Shown: positions 26,501-35,485 of the stretch, in pieces
How positions within the stretch are numbered: position 1 is the stretch's first letter
How the letters are laid out: every line of letters starts with the position of its first letter
From: Candidatus Pedobacter colombiensis
Lineage (GTDB): Bacteria; Bacteroidota; Bacteroidia; Sphingobacteriales; Sphingobacteriaceae
DNA length: 64,000 nucleotides
Assembly: GCA_029202485.1 (NCBI GenBank)
Contig: CP119313.1
Span: forward strand, 2,294,001-2,358,000
Reading direction: 5' to 3'
The notes under the pieces: generated by a model
What the model was told of the DNA's origin: nothing
Databases searched by the model: none
What the model saw: the letters and a program-made list of their open reading frames with translations, nothing else
Made by a program: the position numbers and the translations under genes

Positions 26501-26783
26501 TCTGGTTTTTGCGAGTGGGGCGGGCGCAATTGCCCGTCGTACTATAGGTTTAACTGTTTTTGGAGGCATGCTTGCTGCGACTACTCTGGCAATTTTTATT
26601 GTTCCTGTATTGTTTGTAATCATTACTCGTTTGTCTTACGGGAAGAAAAAGTTGCAATGGCTTCAGGAACATCATAAGGAACTGATGGAAAAGGCAGAAA
26701 AAGTTGAGGCTCAAAATATTGATGCGGAGTTGGAATATGAATTGAAAAAATCAAAGGACCTTTCTAAACCGGACAGGGAATGA
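23523..26783 (+). CDS. RND multidrug efflux permease (HAE1 type), first of two
   Basis: A 1086-residue inner-membrane pump with 12 membrane segments in two halves. It begins MIANTFIKRPVTAIVVSIVL. The proton-relay residues are present: the Asp pair in TM4 (GIVVDDAIIVVEA) and Lys in TM10 (IGLAAKNAILIVEFAK). The porter motif GADAQTVEQTVATPIEEQVN is typical of AcrB/MexB relatives. The C-terminal tail of about 50 residues is charged. Its last codons overlap the ATG of the second pump gene by 4 nt (ATGA), giving translational coupling and likely equal amounts of the two subunits. Confidence 0.96.
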   Translation: MIANTFIKRPVTAIVVSIVLVVIGIICILNLPIDQYPDITPPVVQVNAQYTGADAQTVEQTVATPIEEQVNGTPGMEYMQSNSTNNGLMSMNVTFDIGTNIDIAALDVQNRVSIASPLIPPVASRLGITVRALNPSMLMMVALYAPKGTHDITFLDNYTNIFIQDALLRVPGVGSINRFTDDFSMRIWMNPDKMAAYSITPADVIAALNAQNVQVAAGSAGVPPQANTQTFELGILVNGRLSKVSEFENIIVKNVPASNQLIYLKDVARVELGKFTFSSNSFVDGHRASYLLIYQAPGSNALKTANGVYAALNQLKQFFPADVTYKVPFEAITVVKVSMTDVVTTLLLTLGLVALVVFLFLQNFRSTLIPVLAIPVSILGTFSFFIPLGFTINTLTMFGFVLAIGIVVDDAIIVVEAVQNYIDKKGMSAKEATYYAMKDISAPVVAIALILAAVFVPVGFIPGIVGRLYQQFAITIAISVMISAFIALSLTPALCSLLLKPTRPDEKAKGLSKLFVRFNKWFERVTSNYTKGVQKSIKAFRFVIVILVCICVGAFFLLRHKPSGFIPSEDDGNLYVTFQLPPASSTSQSVAVMTKLMKVVAETPGVGHYAALSGLNVINNATNSNGGTIYVQLKPWSQRNKSTEVVPGIIVEMQKRIKAAGIKNANVEVIQPSPIPGVGATTGFNFQIEQRNTNDDLQAFEGVVDKFVKEANKNPAISNAYSFYSSKTPSYKLTVDRQKCEKLGVDVGDVFTTIQAFMGSLYINDFTTYNRTYHVVVQADTAYRSMISDVNKYYVRNQAGQMLPLGTLVNYTSVETAPLISHFNIFRSAEIDGASAPGYSSPQTIAALQETADRVLPQGYTYEFSGLSYEEMKAGSTTIYIFAFSITFVFLFLAALYESWSVPFSVLLAVPIGVFGAILALTLVPGLTNNVYAQIGLITLIGLAAKNAILIVEFAKVRVDRGEELLKSVQEAVSLRLRPIVMTSMAFILGVLPLVFASGAGAIARRTIGLTVFGGMLAATTLAIFIVPVLFVIITRLSYGKKKLQWLQEHHKELMEKAEKVEAQNIDAELEYELKKSKDLSKPDRE

Positions 26784-29700
26784 TTGCTAATACATTTATA
26801 AAGAGACCTGTAACTGCCATCGTTGTATCTATTGTACTGATGATATCTGGGTTGATTTGCCTTTTCAATCTTGCAGTTGATCAATATCCCAATATTACTC
26901 CGCCGACAGTATCTGTTTCAGGTCAGTATTCCGGCGCTGATGCACAGACTGTAGAGCAAACTGTGACTACGCCGATTGAAGAACAGGTAAATGGGACTCC
27001 AGGTATGGAGTATATGCAAAGCACCAATACAAATACCGGTTCTATGAACATTAGCGTTACCTTTAAGTTGGGTACGAATATTCATATTGCCGCTTTGAAT
27101 GTTCAAAATAGAGTGGCTATAGCAAAGCCTTCGATACCGGCTGTCGTTAGCCAGTTAGGATTGACTGTACGTGCAAGGAATCCAAGTATGCTGTTGATGG
27201 TTGCTATTTTTTCACCTAAAAACACGCATGATATCACTTTTTTGGATAACTATACCAATGTATTCATCGAAGATGCTTTGCTACGTGTGCCAGGAGTGGG
27301 TGACATCAATACGCGGACTGATAATTTTAGTATGCGGGTTTGGATGAACCCGCAAAAGATGGCTGCTTATGGTTTAATGCCACAAGATATCATTAATGCA
27401 TTGAATGCTCAAAATGTTTATGTGGCAGCTGGATCCGTTGGTGCACCTCCGCAACTATCTTCTCAAATATTGGAGCAGAGTATTTTAGTGGAAGGACAGT
27501 TAAATAAGCCTGCTCAATATGAAAATATAGTTGTTAAATCTGTACCGGCTACAGGGCAATTGGTCTATTTGAAAGATGTGGCAAGGGTAGTACTCGGTAA
27601 ATTCACTTTCTCGAGTAATTCGTTTGCGGATGGAAAACGCGCATCTTTTCTACAGATTTACCAAACTCCAGGTAGTAATGCTTTGGAAACGGCCGATAAT
27701 ATATATGCCGCATTGAAGGAATTGAAAAAATCATTTCCTGCGGATATGGATTATGCTGTACCTTTTGAGTCTATCACCATTATTAAGGTTTCCATTGCAG
27801 AGGTGGTAAAGACATTGTTTATGGCGCTGGGCCTGGTGGCAACAGTAGTTTTGCTTTTTCTTCAAAACTGGCGTTCTACCATTATTCCAATTTTGGCAAT
27901 ACCAGTTTCTATTTTAACCACCTTTTGCTTTTTTATTCCCCTGGGATTTACGGTGAATACATTAACGATGTTTGGTTTTGTTTTAGCTATTGGAATCGTA
28001 GTGGATGATGCTATTATTGTGGTAGAGGCAGTGCAACATTATATCGATAAAGAAAAAATGTCTCCAAAAGAAGCCACTTATAGGGCAATGCAGGATATCT
28101 CAGGACCGGTAGTGGCGATTGCACTGATCCTTGCTGCGGTTTTTTTACCTGTTGGCTTTATTCCGGGTATCATTGGCAAGCTTTATCAGCAATTTGCGCT
28201 CACTATAGCCATCTCGGTAATACTTTCAGCATTTATAGCGCTATCGTTAACACCTGCTTTGTGTACATTATTGCTACGTCCGACCAGGGTGAATAAAGAA
28301 TCAAGAAATATCAATAAGCTTTTCTATTATTTTAATAGTTGGTTTACCAGAATAACAGACCACTATTCAAAAGGAGTAGAAAAATGTATAAAATACGCTG
28401 GCTGGGTGATGGTGGCACTTGTGATTATTTGTATTGCAGCGATTTTTTTGTTTAAGCAGAAACCATCCGGTTTTATACCTGGTGAAGATGACGGACGTTT
28501 ATACGTTACCTACCAACTGCCAGATGCATCTTCAACAGTAGAATCTGTAGCACTGATCAATAAACTCATGAAAGTAGTTGGTTCCACTCCGGGAGTGGGG
28601 CACTATGCAGCGCTTTCAGGATTAAATATTTTGAGTTCGGGGACTAATTCTAATGATGGTACCATCTTTTGCATGTTAAAACCCTGGGAAGACCGTAAGA
28701 TAGCAAGTCAGCAGATCCCAGGTATCATTGCGGTGATGAAAAAGCGTATTGCTGCTGCGGGCATAAAAGGTGCCAATGTAGTGGTGATTCCGCCACCTCC
28801 GATTCGTGGCGTTGGACAGGCTGCAGGTTTTAGTATGCAGATACAGCAAGGTAATACAACTGATGATGTTCATCAATTCGAAACTGTAGTAAAGAAGTTT
28901 GTGGCGGCATTGAATAAAAATCCAGCCACTTCGACAGCTTTCAGTTATTACTCGGCACATACACCATCTTTTAATTTAACTGTAGACAGATTGAAATGTG
29001 AAAAAATGGGTGTTAATGTATCTGATGTTTTCAATACGCTACAAGCTTACATGGGGAGCATGTTTGTCAATAATTTTACTTTATACAACAGAACTTATCA
29101 CGTAGTGGTTCAGGCTGATACAACTTTCAGAGCGTTCGTTTCAAATGTAGATAAATATTACGTCCGAAATTCTTCAGGATCTATGGTTCCTTTAGCTACA
29201 CTGATCAGTTATGAGCCTACAGAAACCACACCACTCATCTCACATTTCAATATTTTCCGTTCAGCAGAAGTAGATGGTTCAACACCACCAGGTTATAGTA
29301 CCGGACAGGGCATAGAAGTATTGAAAGAGACTGCTGCAAAAGTGCTGCCAAGGGGATATACCTATGAATTTTCGGGACTGAGTTATGAAGAAATCCGAGC
29401 GGGGACAACGACAATTTACATCTTTCTATTTTCCATTGTTTTTGTATTCCTTTTCCTGGCCGCCTTATATGAAAGCTGGACGGTTCCCTTCTCAGTAATG
29501 CTTGCAGTACCGATTAGTGCTTTTGGCGCCATTCTGATTCTAACTTTAGTGCCGAGGCTTACAAATAATGTATATGCACAAATCGGTTTAATTACTTTGA
29601 TCGGTCTTTCTGCCAAAAATGCGATTCTGATTGTTGAATTTGCTAAAGTGAGGGTAGATCTTGGGGAAGAATTGGTGAAATCGACCATAGATGCAGTCAG

Positions 29701-30040
29701 GTTACGCTTACGTCCAATTATAATGACCTCTATGGCTTTTATTTTAGGTGTAATGCCATTGGTGCTGGCTACAGGGGCTGGCGCTGTGGCGCGCAATACT
29801 ATCGGTTATACAGTATTGGGTGGAATGTTGGCCTCATCCTGCATTTCTATTTTTATTGTGCCGGTATTATTTGTATTATTTACACGGCTGGCTTATGGTA
29901 AAAAACAGCTGGCCTGGTTGTTAGATCATCGTGAAGAACTGCTGGAAAAAGCGAAAAAGATAGAACAGGAAAATATAGATCCTGAACTGGAATATGATAT
30001 CGCAAAGGAAAACGAACAAAATAGAGGTAAAGCCGGATAA
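26780..30040 (+). CDS. RND multidrug efflux permease (HAE1 type), second of two
   Basis: A 1086-residue paralog of the preceding gene, of identical length; the first 20 residues are the same and most of the sequence aligns without gaps. It also keeps the TM4 Asp pair (GIVVDDAIIVVEA) and the TM10 Lys (IGLSAKNAILIVEFAK), so both pumps should be active. Differences concentrate in the porter and docking regions. The ATGA overlap with the first gene resembles mdtBC of Escherichia coli, whose two pumps form a B2C heterotrimer. A heteromeric pump is a reasonable inference here. It is the last gene of the operon. Confidence 0.96.
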   Translation: MIANTFIKRPVTAIVVSIVLMISGLICLFNLAVDQYPNITPPTVSVSGQYSGADAQTVEQTVTTPIEEQVNGTPGMEYMQSTNTNTGSMNISVTFKLGTNIHIAALNVQNRVAIAKPSIPAVVSQLGLTVRARNPSMLLMVAIFSPKNTHDITFLDNYTNVFIEDALLRVPGVGDINTRTDNFSMRVWMNPQKMAAYGLMPQDIINALNAQNVYVAAGSVGAPPQLSSQILEQSILVEGQLNKPAQYENIVVKSVPATGQLVYLKDVARVVLGKFTFSSNSFADGKRASFLQIYQTPGSNALETADNIYAALKELKKSFPADMDYAVPFESITIIKVSIAEVVKTLFMALGLVATVVLLFLQNWRSTIIPILAIPVSILTTFCFFIPLGFTVNTLTMFGFVLAIGIVVDDAIIVVEAVQHYIDKEKMSPKEATYRAMQDISGPVVAIALILAAVFLPVGFIPGIIGKLYQQFALTIAISVILSAFIALSLTPALCTLLLRPTRVNKESRNINKLFYYFNSWFTRITDHYSKGVEKCIKYAGWVMVALVIICIAAIFLFKQKPSGFIPGEDDGRLYVTYQLPDASSTVESVALINKLMKVVGSTPGVGHYAALSGLNILSSGTNSNDGTIFCMLKPWEDRKIASQQIPGIIAVMKKRIAAAGIKGANVVVIPPPPIRGVGQAAGFSMQIQQGNTTDDVHQFETVVKKFVAALNKNPATSTAFSYYSAHTPSFNLTVDRLKCEKMGVNVSDVFNTLQAYMGSMFVNNFTLYNRTYHVVVQADTTFRAFVSNVDKYYVRNSSGSMVPLATLISYEPTETTPLISHFNIFRSAEVDGSTPPGYSTGQGIEVLKETAAKVLPRGYTYEFSGLSYEEIRAGTTTIYIFLFSIVFVFLFLAALYESWTVPFSVMLAVPISAFGAILILTLVPRLTNNVYAQIGLITLIGLSAKNAILIVEFAKVRVDLGEELVKSTIDAVRLRLRPIIMTSMAFILGVMPLVLATGAGAVARNTIGYTVLGGMLASSCISIFIVPVLFVLFTRLAYGKKQLAWLLDHREELLEKAKKIEQENIDPELEYDIAKENEQNRGKAG

Positions 30041-30163
30041 TAGAAAAATTAAATCATCACGCTGAATATGTGTGAATTATGCAACATATACACTTGATTT
30101 TGTAACATTTTTTTTTGATAATTCGCTAACTTGGTAACCTATTTATTTAAAACATAATATCTT

Positions 30164-30748
30164 ATGAAAAAGCTATTAATTTTATCAGCAGCATTAGTAT
30201 TTCTTACAGCAGTCGGTTACGCACAGAATAAGGAGGATTCTTTAAAGAGAGAAATAAAAATGCTTAAGCAAGAAGGACCGGCCGGAAAACCTATGGAAAG
30301 GAAGGACAAAAGGGAATTGAGGAAATTGGAGGGTAAAGAAGTAAGTTATCAATCGAAACAAAAGTTTGCCGCTGATTTTGGAAATATACCGGTAACCAAG
30401 TGGGTAAGAATGGACAATTACGATAGGGCTACTTTTACTAAAGACGGAAAAGTTATGAATGCGTTTTATGATGCTGACAATTCCCTTGTTGGAACAACAA
30501 GTTATAGACCCTTTTCGGATTTACCTGAGAATGCTCAGAAATATATCAACGATAAGTACAAAGACTATAAAATAGATGACAAAGTGCTGTTTTTTGATGA
30601 TAATGAGTTTAATGATACCAACATGGTTTTGTATAATCAGGAGTTTGATGATGCTGACAATTACTTTCTTGAAGTTAAAAAAGGTAATGAAACCATTGTA
30701 CTTAAAATAGATGCTGAAGGACTGGTTTCATTCTTTAAAAAACTTTAA
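30164..30748 (+). CDS. Secreted PepSY-like protein
   Basis: A 194-residue protein with a clear signal peptide (MKKLLILSAALVFLTAVGYA-Q). After a charged helix (KREIKMLKQEGPAGKPMERK) comes a region with VTKWVRMDNYDRATFTKDGK, VMNAFYDADNSLVGTTSYRP and LPENAQKYINDKYKDYKIDD, with a C-terminal YFLEVKKGNETIVLKIDAEG. The pattern matches the periplasmic PepSY-like/BLIP-like fold common in Bacteroidota. Function unknown. It follows the efflux operon after a 123-bp gap, so it is probably separate. Confidence 0.72.
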   Translation: MKKLLILSAALVFLTAVGYAQNKEDSLKREIKMLKQEGPAGKPMERKDKRELRKLEGKEVSYQSKQKFAADFGNIPVTKWVRMDNYDRATFTKDGKVMNAFYDADNSLVGTTSYRPFSDLPENAQKYINDKYKDYKIDDKVLFFDDNEFNDTNMVLYNQEFDDADNYFLEVKKGNETIVLKIDAEGLVSFFKKL

Positions 30749-30766
30749 TAGATCAGTGTCAAGAGT

Positions 30767-32062
30767 CTATAAAGTAAAGAATAATGCGACAGCAGCAGCT
30801 CCCATAATTATAAAGGTTGCCCATAGTAATATTTTAGATAGCACACCACTTTTGTATTCGCCCATAATTTTGTCACTTGCAGCAATCTTCACGATTAGAA
30901 ATAATAAAGGGACTGCCGCTACGCCATTGATTACCGCTGTATAAACCAGTGCCTTTAGTGGATCGATGCCTATGAAATTGATAATCAATCCAACTATTGT
31001 GGCGATGGTAATTACACCATAAAATCCGTGGGCCTTTCTAAGTTTAAGATTTAAACTGGCATTCCAATCAAAAGCTTCTGCTACTGCATATGCTGCGGAG
31101 CCTGACAATACCGGCACAGCAAGCAGACCAAGTCCAATAATGCCGATTGAAAAGATCAGTTTAGCCAGATAACCGGCATTGGGAAAGGAGTGAACCAACG
31201 GTTCAAGCGCTTTTGCCGCATCTGCCGCATTTTTGATGTCAGTTATACCATTGTTATGCAAAACAGTACCTCCAACCAAAAGGATGCACCAGGTGGTAAA
31301 TTCGGAAATGATCATCCCTATGTTGTTATCTTGCCGCATGGCATGTATATGCGGCCAACCAATTCTAGGTTTTCCGTCTCTGATGAGTCCCTTTGCTTTT
31401 TCTTCTTCAACTTCCTGGGAGGCCTGCCAAAAAAACATATAAGGTGTGATGGTAGTTCCAAATACACCCGTAATGATAAACAGGAAATCAAAAGAAAATT
31501 CAAAATGCGGTATAACTGTTGCCTTTAATACGGTACCCCATGGTTGATCCACAATAAACACCGTAATGGGATAAGCCAGCAAAGCAAGCGCCAGCCATTT
31601 TAATATTCTGGAATAAACTCTGTAATTGGTAAAAATTTCTAATGTCAAAATTATTGCTGTAAAAAGTAGGGTCAGCACTACAAAATCAACAGGCATTAAC
31701 AATTGTGCAGCAGCTGCCATGGCACCAATATCTGCACCTATATTAATCGTATTGGCCACCACAACAAGTCCCACTACAGCATACAATACTTTACGATTGT
31801 AATGTTGTTTTACCACTGCTGCTATGCCTTTTCCAGTAACGAGGCCTATTCTGGCGCAAGCTTCCTGTACAGCAGTCATAAATGGGAGCATATACAATGC
31901 TGTCCATAGCTGACCATAGCCGAATTGAGCACCCGTTTGAGAATAGGTTGCTATACCCGATGGATCATCATCAGCAGCACCCGTGGTTAATCCCGGCCCC
32001 AAAAGGCTAAAGAATTTTCGAATTTTTCTCAGCTGAAACTTTAATTTAGATCTTGATGACAT
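30767..32062 (-). CDS. Nramp-related divalent metal transporter, atypical metal site
   Basis: A 431-residue membrane protein with about 11 membrane segments. TM1 reads LLGPGLTTGAADDDPSGIAT: the ligand Asp33 of the DPGN motif is kept, but the Asn is replaced (DPSG, Gly36). TM6 reads TGVFGTTITPYMFFWQASQE, so the usual MPH is TPY and the ligand Met is lost. Loss of that Met is a feature of Nramp-related Mg2+ transporters (NRMT) rather than Mn/Fe transporters, so the substrate may be Mg2+ or another hard cation. Convergent with the PepSY-like gene. Confidence 0.9.
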   Translation of the reverse strand: MSSRSKLKFQLRKIRKFFSLLGPGLTTGAADDDPSGIATYSQTGAQFGYGQLWTALYMLPFMTAVQEACARIGLVTGKGIAAVVKQHYNRKVLYAVVGLVVVANTINIGADIGAMAAAAQLLMPVDFVVLTLLFTAIILTLEIFTNYRVYSRILKWLALALLAYPITVFIVDQPWGTVLKATVIPHFEFSFDFLFIITGVFGTTITPYMFFWQASQEVEEEKAKGLIRDGKPRIGWPHIHAMRQDNNIGMIISEFTTWCILLVGGTVLHNNGITDIKNAADAAKALEPLVHSFPNAGYLAKLIFSIGIIGLGLLAVPVLSGSAAYAVAEAFDWNASLNLKLRKAHGFYGVITIATIVGLIINFIGIDPLKALVYTAVINGVAAVPLLFLIVKIAASDKIMGEYKSGVLSKILLWATFIIMGAAAVALFFTL

Positions 32063-32150
32063 TGGTAGATTTTTAGTGTAATAGGTAGTTACAATATACT
32101 TATCTTTATTTATGATTTTTTTAAAATCTTGTTAAGAAATGTGAAATATA

Positions 32151-32166
32151 TACCCACAATAGGGTA
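32151..32166. promoter_or_regulatory. TACCC/GGGTA palindrome between Nramp and kinase genes
   Basis: TACCCACAATAGGGTA: two 7-bp half-sites (TACCCAC and TAGGGTA) separated by 2 bp, a 7-2-7 layout as in NarL-family sites. It lies 89 bp upstream of the Nramp ATG and 133 bp upstream of the kinase ATG. Compare the element at 20027-20042. Confidence 0.4.
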
Positions 32167-32298
32167 CAACAAATTAAATCTATATTTTTAGTATAATTAA
32201 TCAGATCAACAATGTATTTACAACATTTATGCTTTAATTTGTAACTCAAGGCGCGTCTCTTTTTCCTTATATAAGTAGAGCGTCAATAGGGATAATTG

Positions 32299-33597
32299 AT
32301 GTTTAAATATTTAAAGCTTAAATGGGAGCATAATTGGCTCCGAATGGTCGGGGATGCAGAACGCTTTTCTTTGGAAGCACGGATATTTCATGCCATTTCG
32401 ATGACAGTTATCTTTACTGTTTTTATAGTCACTATTTATAATTTTTTAAGCACACTTTATCATGCATCTTTAATTTCCGCTGTAGTTTTGTTGCTTCAAA
32501 TTGGCTTGTATGCACTAAGTCGATATAAAGGCAAATCTAAGCTCGCTGTTATATTAACAGTAATACAAATTAACGTTGCAACTTCGTTGGCTTATTTTTA
32601 TAATGATGGTGCCGGAGGAAGCATACTGCTATTATTTGTGGTTAGCTTGTACCTTATATTTCTTATCATTCCACGTAAGAAATTAGCCTTCTGGTATGTA
32701 TTTAATTTAATATTGGTATTTGGTGTACTCAGCATCGAATACTTTTACCCGGATAGCATACAGAAGCATTATTCGGGCAGAATGGAATGGTTAGCTGACA
32801 TCGCTTTTACTTACTTTATGGTTAGTGCAATGATTGCTGTCGGCACTATACAATTGCGTAAAAGTTATCGTTCTCAAAAAGAAAGAGCAGAAGAAAAAGC
32901 ACGTAAACTGGAGTCAATGAATAAGGAAAAGGATAAGCTTTTTTCCATCATTGCTCACGACTTGAATACGCCATTGAATTCATTACAGCAGTACCTTCAA
33001 TTGATCAATGAAATGGAGTTGAATGCCGAAGAACGGTCGGAAGTAGAACAAAACCTGGCTACTTCCTTATCTGATGCACAATACTTGTTGGGTAACTTAT
33101 TGGAGTGGGCAAAAAAACAGCTTCATCATGCTCCTATGAACTTAACACCAATAGCTATATATGAGCAGCTATTGCCTACTTTGCGCATGTTTGAGCAGAT
33201 TGCATCCAGAAAGAATATAATGCTAATTGTTGATATTGATCAGAAAGCAACTATTCTGGCTGACAAAAATATGTTTGATTTGGTGGTGCGTAACTTATTA
33301 AATAATGCTGTAAAATTCACCAATATAAACGGCAAGATTTGGGTAAGTACAATTGTAGATAAAAGCCATTGTGTGTTGGTGATAAAAGATAACGGTATTG
33401 GAATTTCTCCGGAACGACAAAATGAGATTTTTAGTCTAAATATTGCTTCCAGTTATGGAACGATGAATGAAAAGGGAACAGGGCTCGGTCTTGTGCTCTG
33501 TAAAGATTTTATTGTTCAGCAAGGAGGAGATATTTGGTTTACCAGTACAGCGGATGAGGGAACTGCATTCTATGTAAAAATGCAGTTGTCGCAATAG
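32299..33597 (+). CDS. Membrane sensor histidine kinase, orphan
   Basis: A 432-residue protein; the ATG at 32299 is preferred over the TTG directly before it. Residues 25-185 contain about six membrane segments with short loops (no periplasmic sensor domain). The HisKA motif is KLFSIIAHDLNTPLNSLQQY with His220. The ATPase domain has the N box NLLNNAVKFTNINGK, G1 DNGIGIS and G2 GTGLGLVLCK. It autophosphorylates and passes phosphate to a response regulator, but none is encoded in this window. The signal is unknown; the shared upstream region with the Nramp gene hints at metal or envelope stress. Confidence 0.92.
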   Translation: MFKYLKLKWEHNWLRMVGDAERFSLEARIFHAISMTVIFTVFIVTIYNFLSTLYHASLISAVVLLLQIGLYALSRYKGKSKLAVILTVIQINVATSLAYFYNDGAGGSILLLFVVSLYLIFLIIPRKKLAFWYVFNLILVFGVLSIEYFYPDSIQKHYSGRMEWLADIAFTYFMVSAMIAVGTIQLRKSYRSQKERAEEKARKLESMNKEKDKLFSIIAHDLNTPLNSLQQYLQLINEMELNAEERSEVEQNLATSLSDAQYLLGNLLEWAKKQLHHAPMNLTPIAIYEQLLPTLRMFEQIASRKNIMLIVDIDQKATILADKNMFDLVVRNLLNNAVKFTNINGKIWVSTIVDKSHCVLVIKDNGIGISPERQNEIFSLNIASSYGTMNEKGTGLGLVLCKDFIVQQGGDIWFTSTADEGTAFYVKMQLSQ

Positions 33598-33614
33598 CCT
33601 GTTTGTCTGATTAC

Positions 33615-35351
33615 CTATAACACTTCTCCCAGATGTTTGTAATTAGATTTAATGGTGTCAAATACTTCATCCATGTTACCACCAAGCATCAATTTCGTCA
33701 TAGATGTTGTCATGCCTTTTATCTGTTTCCATTCTACTTTTGGTGGCATAGCCAGGGCATTTGGATTGGTAAAAACATTTAATAAAACCGGACCACTTTC
33801 ACTGATTGCGTCTGCAATGGCAGCAGCCAGATCTTCGGGTTTGGTAACTGTAATACCTTTAAAACCCATTGCCTGAGCTAGCAAAGCAAAATCCGGATTA
33901 ACCATATCTGTTTCATTATCCGGTAATCCATCAACCTCCATCTCTAGCTTTACCATTCCTAGTGATCTGTTGTTAAATACAACAATTTTAATGGGCAAAT
34001 TATATTGCTTTATGGTTGCCAGATCACCGAGGAGCATTGAAAGTCCGCCATCTCCGCAAAGTGCAATTACTTGTTTTTCGGGACGGGCCAATGCCGCACC
34101 AATAGCCATGGGCATGGCATTAGCCATAGAGCCATGATTGAACGAGCCCAGCATCTTTCTTTTACCCGTGGCGTGTATAAAACGCGCCCCCCAAACGCAG
34201 CACATGCCTGTGTCAACCGTAAATATGGCATCTTCGGCACATAAACGATTCAATGTATCCGCTACAAATTCCGGCTGGATTTTACCTTCAGTACCATGGT
34301 CATCAACATAAGTTTGCTGTTGTTCTTTTACTTTTTCGTAAAAATCGAGCTGAGACTTTAAAAAGCTATCCACTTTTTTTTCGTTCAACAGCGGTAGGAG
34401 TGCTGCAATGCTATCCTTGATATCGCCGCATAAACCCATATGTAACTTTGCCCTCCTGCCTAGTCGTTCCGGATTTTCGTCAATTTGTATGATCAGGTTC
34501 TTCTCAGGCATAAAATTCTGATAAGGAAAATCGGTACCGAGTAGTAAAACCACATCTGATTCGTGCATGCTATGATAGGCTGAAGGTTGCCCCAATAATC
34601 CAGTCATGCCAACTTCATAGGGATTGTTATATTGTATGCCCATCTTTCCACGGAAAGAGAAGCCAACAGGTGCTTTCAATGTCCTGGCCAATTCAACAAC
34701 TTCATCATGGGCATCGACGGCGCCAATTCCGCAGTAAATAGTTATTTTCTTGTTTTTATTTAAGCAATCTGCCAAAATTCTCAATTCCTCATCCGAAGGC
34801 TTGATTACTGGTTTACATTTAAATACCTGCATAGCGGTTTCACTCTCTACAGCTGGCATCTGTGCAACATCACCTGGTAAACCAAATACAGCAACACCTT
34901 TTTTGTGAATAGCATGCTGGATAGCAGTTTGAAACATCCGTGGTGCTTGTGCAGCAGTGGTGGCTATTTGATTGTAGCAGCTGCAATCGTCAAATAATTT
35001 AATGGTATTGGTTTCCTGGAAATAATCCATACCGAACTCATTTGTGTTTATGGTTGAGGCTATAGCAATGACAGGTACATGGGAACGATGAGCGTCGTAT
35101 AAACCATTGATTAAATGAATATGTCCTGGCCCACAGCTGCCAGCGCAACAGGCAATTCCATCAAGTTCTGCTTCAGCAGCAGCGGCATAAGCACCAACCT
35201 CTTCATGTCTTACGTGTATCCATTTTATTTTTCCATTTCTTCTTACCGCATCATTAAAGAAATTTAAACTATCTCCTGTAACAGCGTAAACTCTTTTTAC
35301 ACCCAGGTCAACCAGCATTTCAACCAGTTGTTCAGCTACGTTTTTACTCAT
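33615..35351 (-). CDS. poxB: Thiamine-diphosphate enzyme, PoxB-like pyruvate dehydrogenase (quinone)
   Basis: A 578-residue protein close in length to E. coli PoxB (572). N-terminal TPP Pyr domain: QLVEMLVDLGVKRVYAVTGD, with catalytic Glu50 in VRHEEVGAYAAAA. A central FAD/nucleotide domain follows. The C-terminal TPP PP domain has the GDG...NN motif: CGDGGLSMLLGDLATIKQYN through IVVFNN. PoxB oxidises pyruvate to acetate and CO2 with electrons to quinone; it is membrane-associated and used in stationary phase or low oxygen. Pyruvate oxidase or a related decarboxylase is the alternative. Convergent with the kinase gene (17-nt gap); no terminator seen. Confidence 0.88.
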   Translation of the reverse strand: MSKNVAEQLVEMLVDLGVKRVYAVTGDSLNFFNDAVRRNGKIKWIHVRHEEVGAYAAAAEAELDGIACCAGSCGPGHIHLINGLYDAHRSHVPVIAIASTINTNEFGMDYFQETNTIKLFDDCSCYNQIATTAAQAPRMFQTAIQHAIHKKGVAVFGLPGDVAQMPAVESETAMQVFKCKPVIKPSDEELRILADCLNKNKKITIYCGIGAVDAHDEVVELARTLKAPVGFSFRGKMGIQYNNPYEVGMTGLLGQPSAYHSMHESDVVLLLGTDFPYQNFMPEKNLIIQIDENPERLGRRAKLHMGLCGDIKDSIAALLPLLNEKKVDSFLKSQLDFYEKVKEQQQTYVDDHGTEGKIQPEFVADTLNRLCAEDAIFTVDTGMCCVWGARFIHATGKRKMLGSFNHGSMANAMPMAIGAALARPEKQVIALCGDGGLSMLLGDLATIKQYNLPIKIVVFNNRSLGMVKLEMEVDGLPDNETDMVNPDFALLAQAMGFKGITVTKPEDLAAAIADAISESGPVLLNVFTNPNALAMPPKVEWKQIKGMTTSMTKLMLGGNMDEVFDTIKSNYKHLGEVL

Positions 35352-35485
35352 ACATTTTTCTTTGATGCTGCGTTTTGTTCATTGTATTAAACAAAAAAAA
35401 GCAGCATATGTTTTGATATCAGTAGGTGTAAAGCGGGTAAAATAAGTAACTTTACGATCTTGATTTTTAACAAAAAGAATATATT

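Noticed and set aside
26159..26623. 154-codon minus-strand frame within the first RND pump
   Set aside because: Antisense shadow of conserved membrane segments; the same kind of shadow appears in the second pump at 29416-29796.
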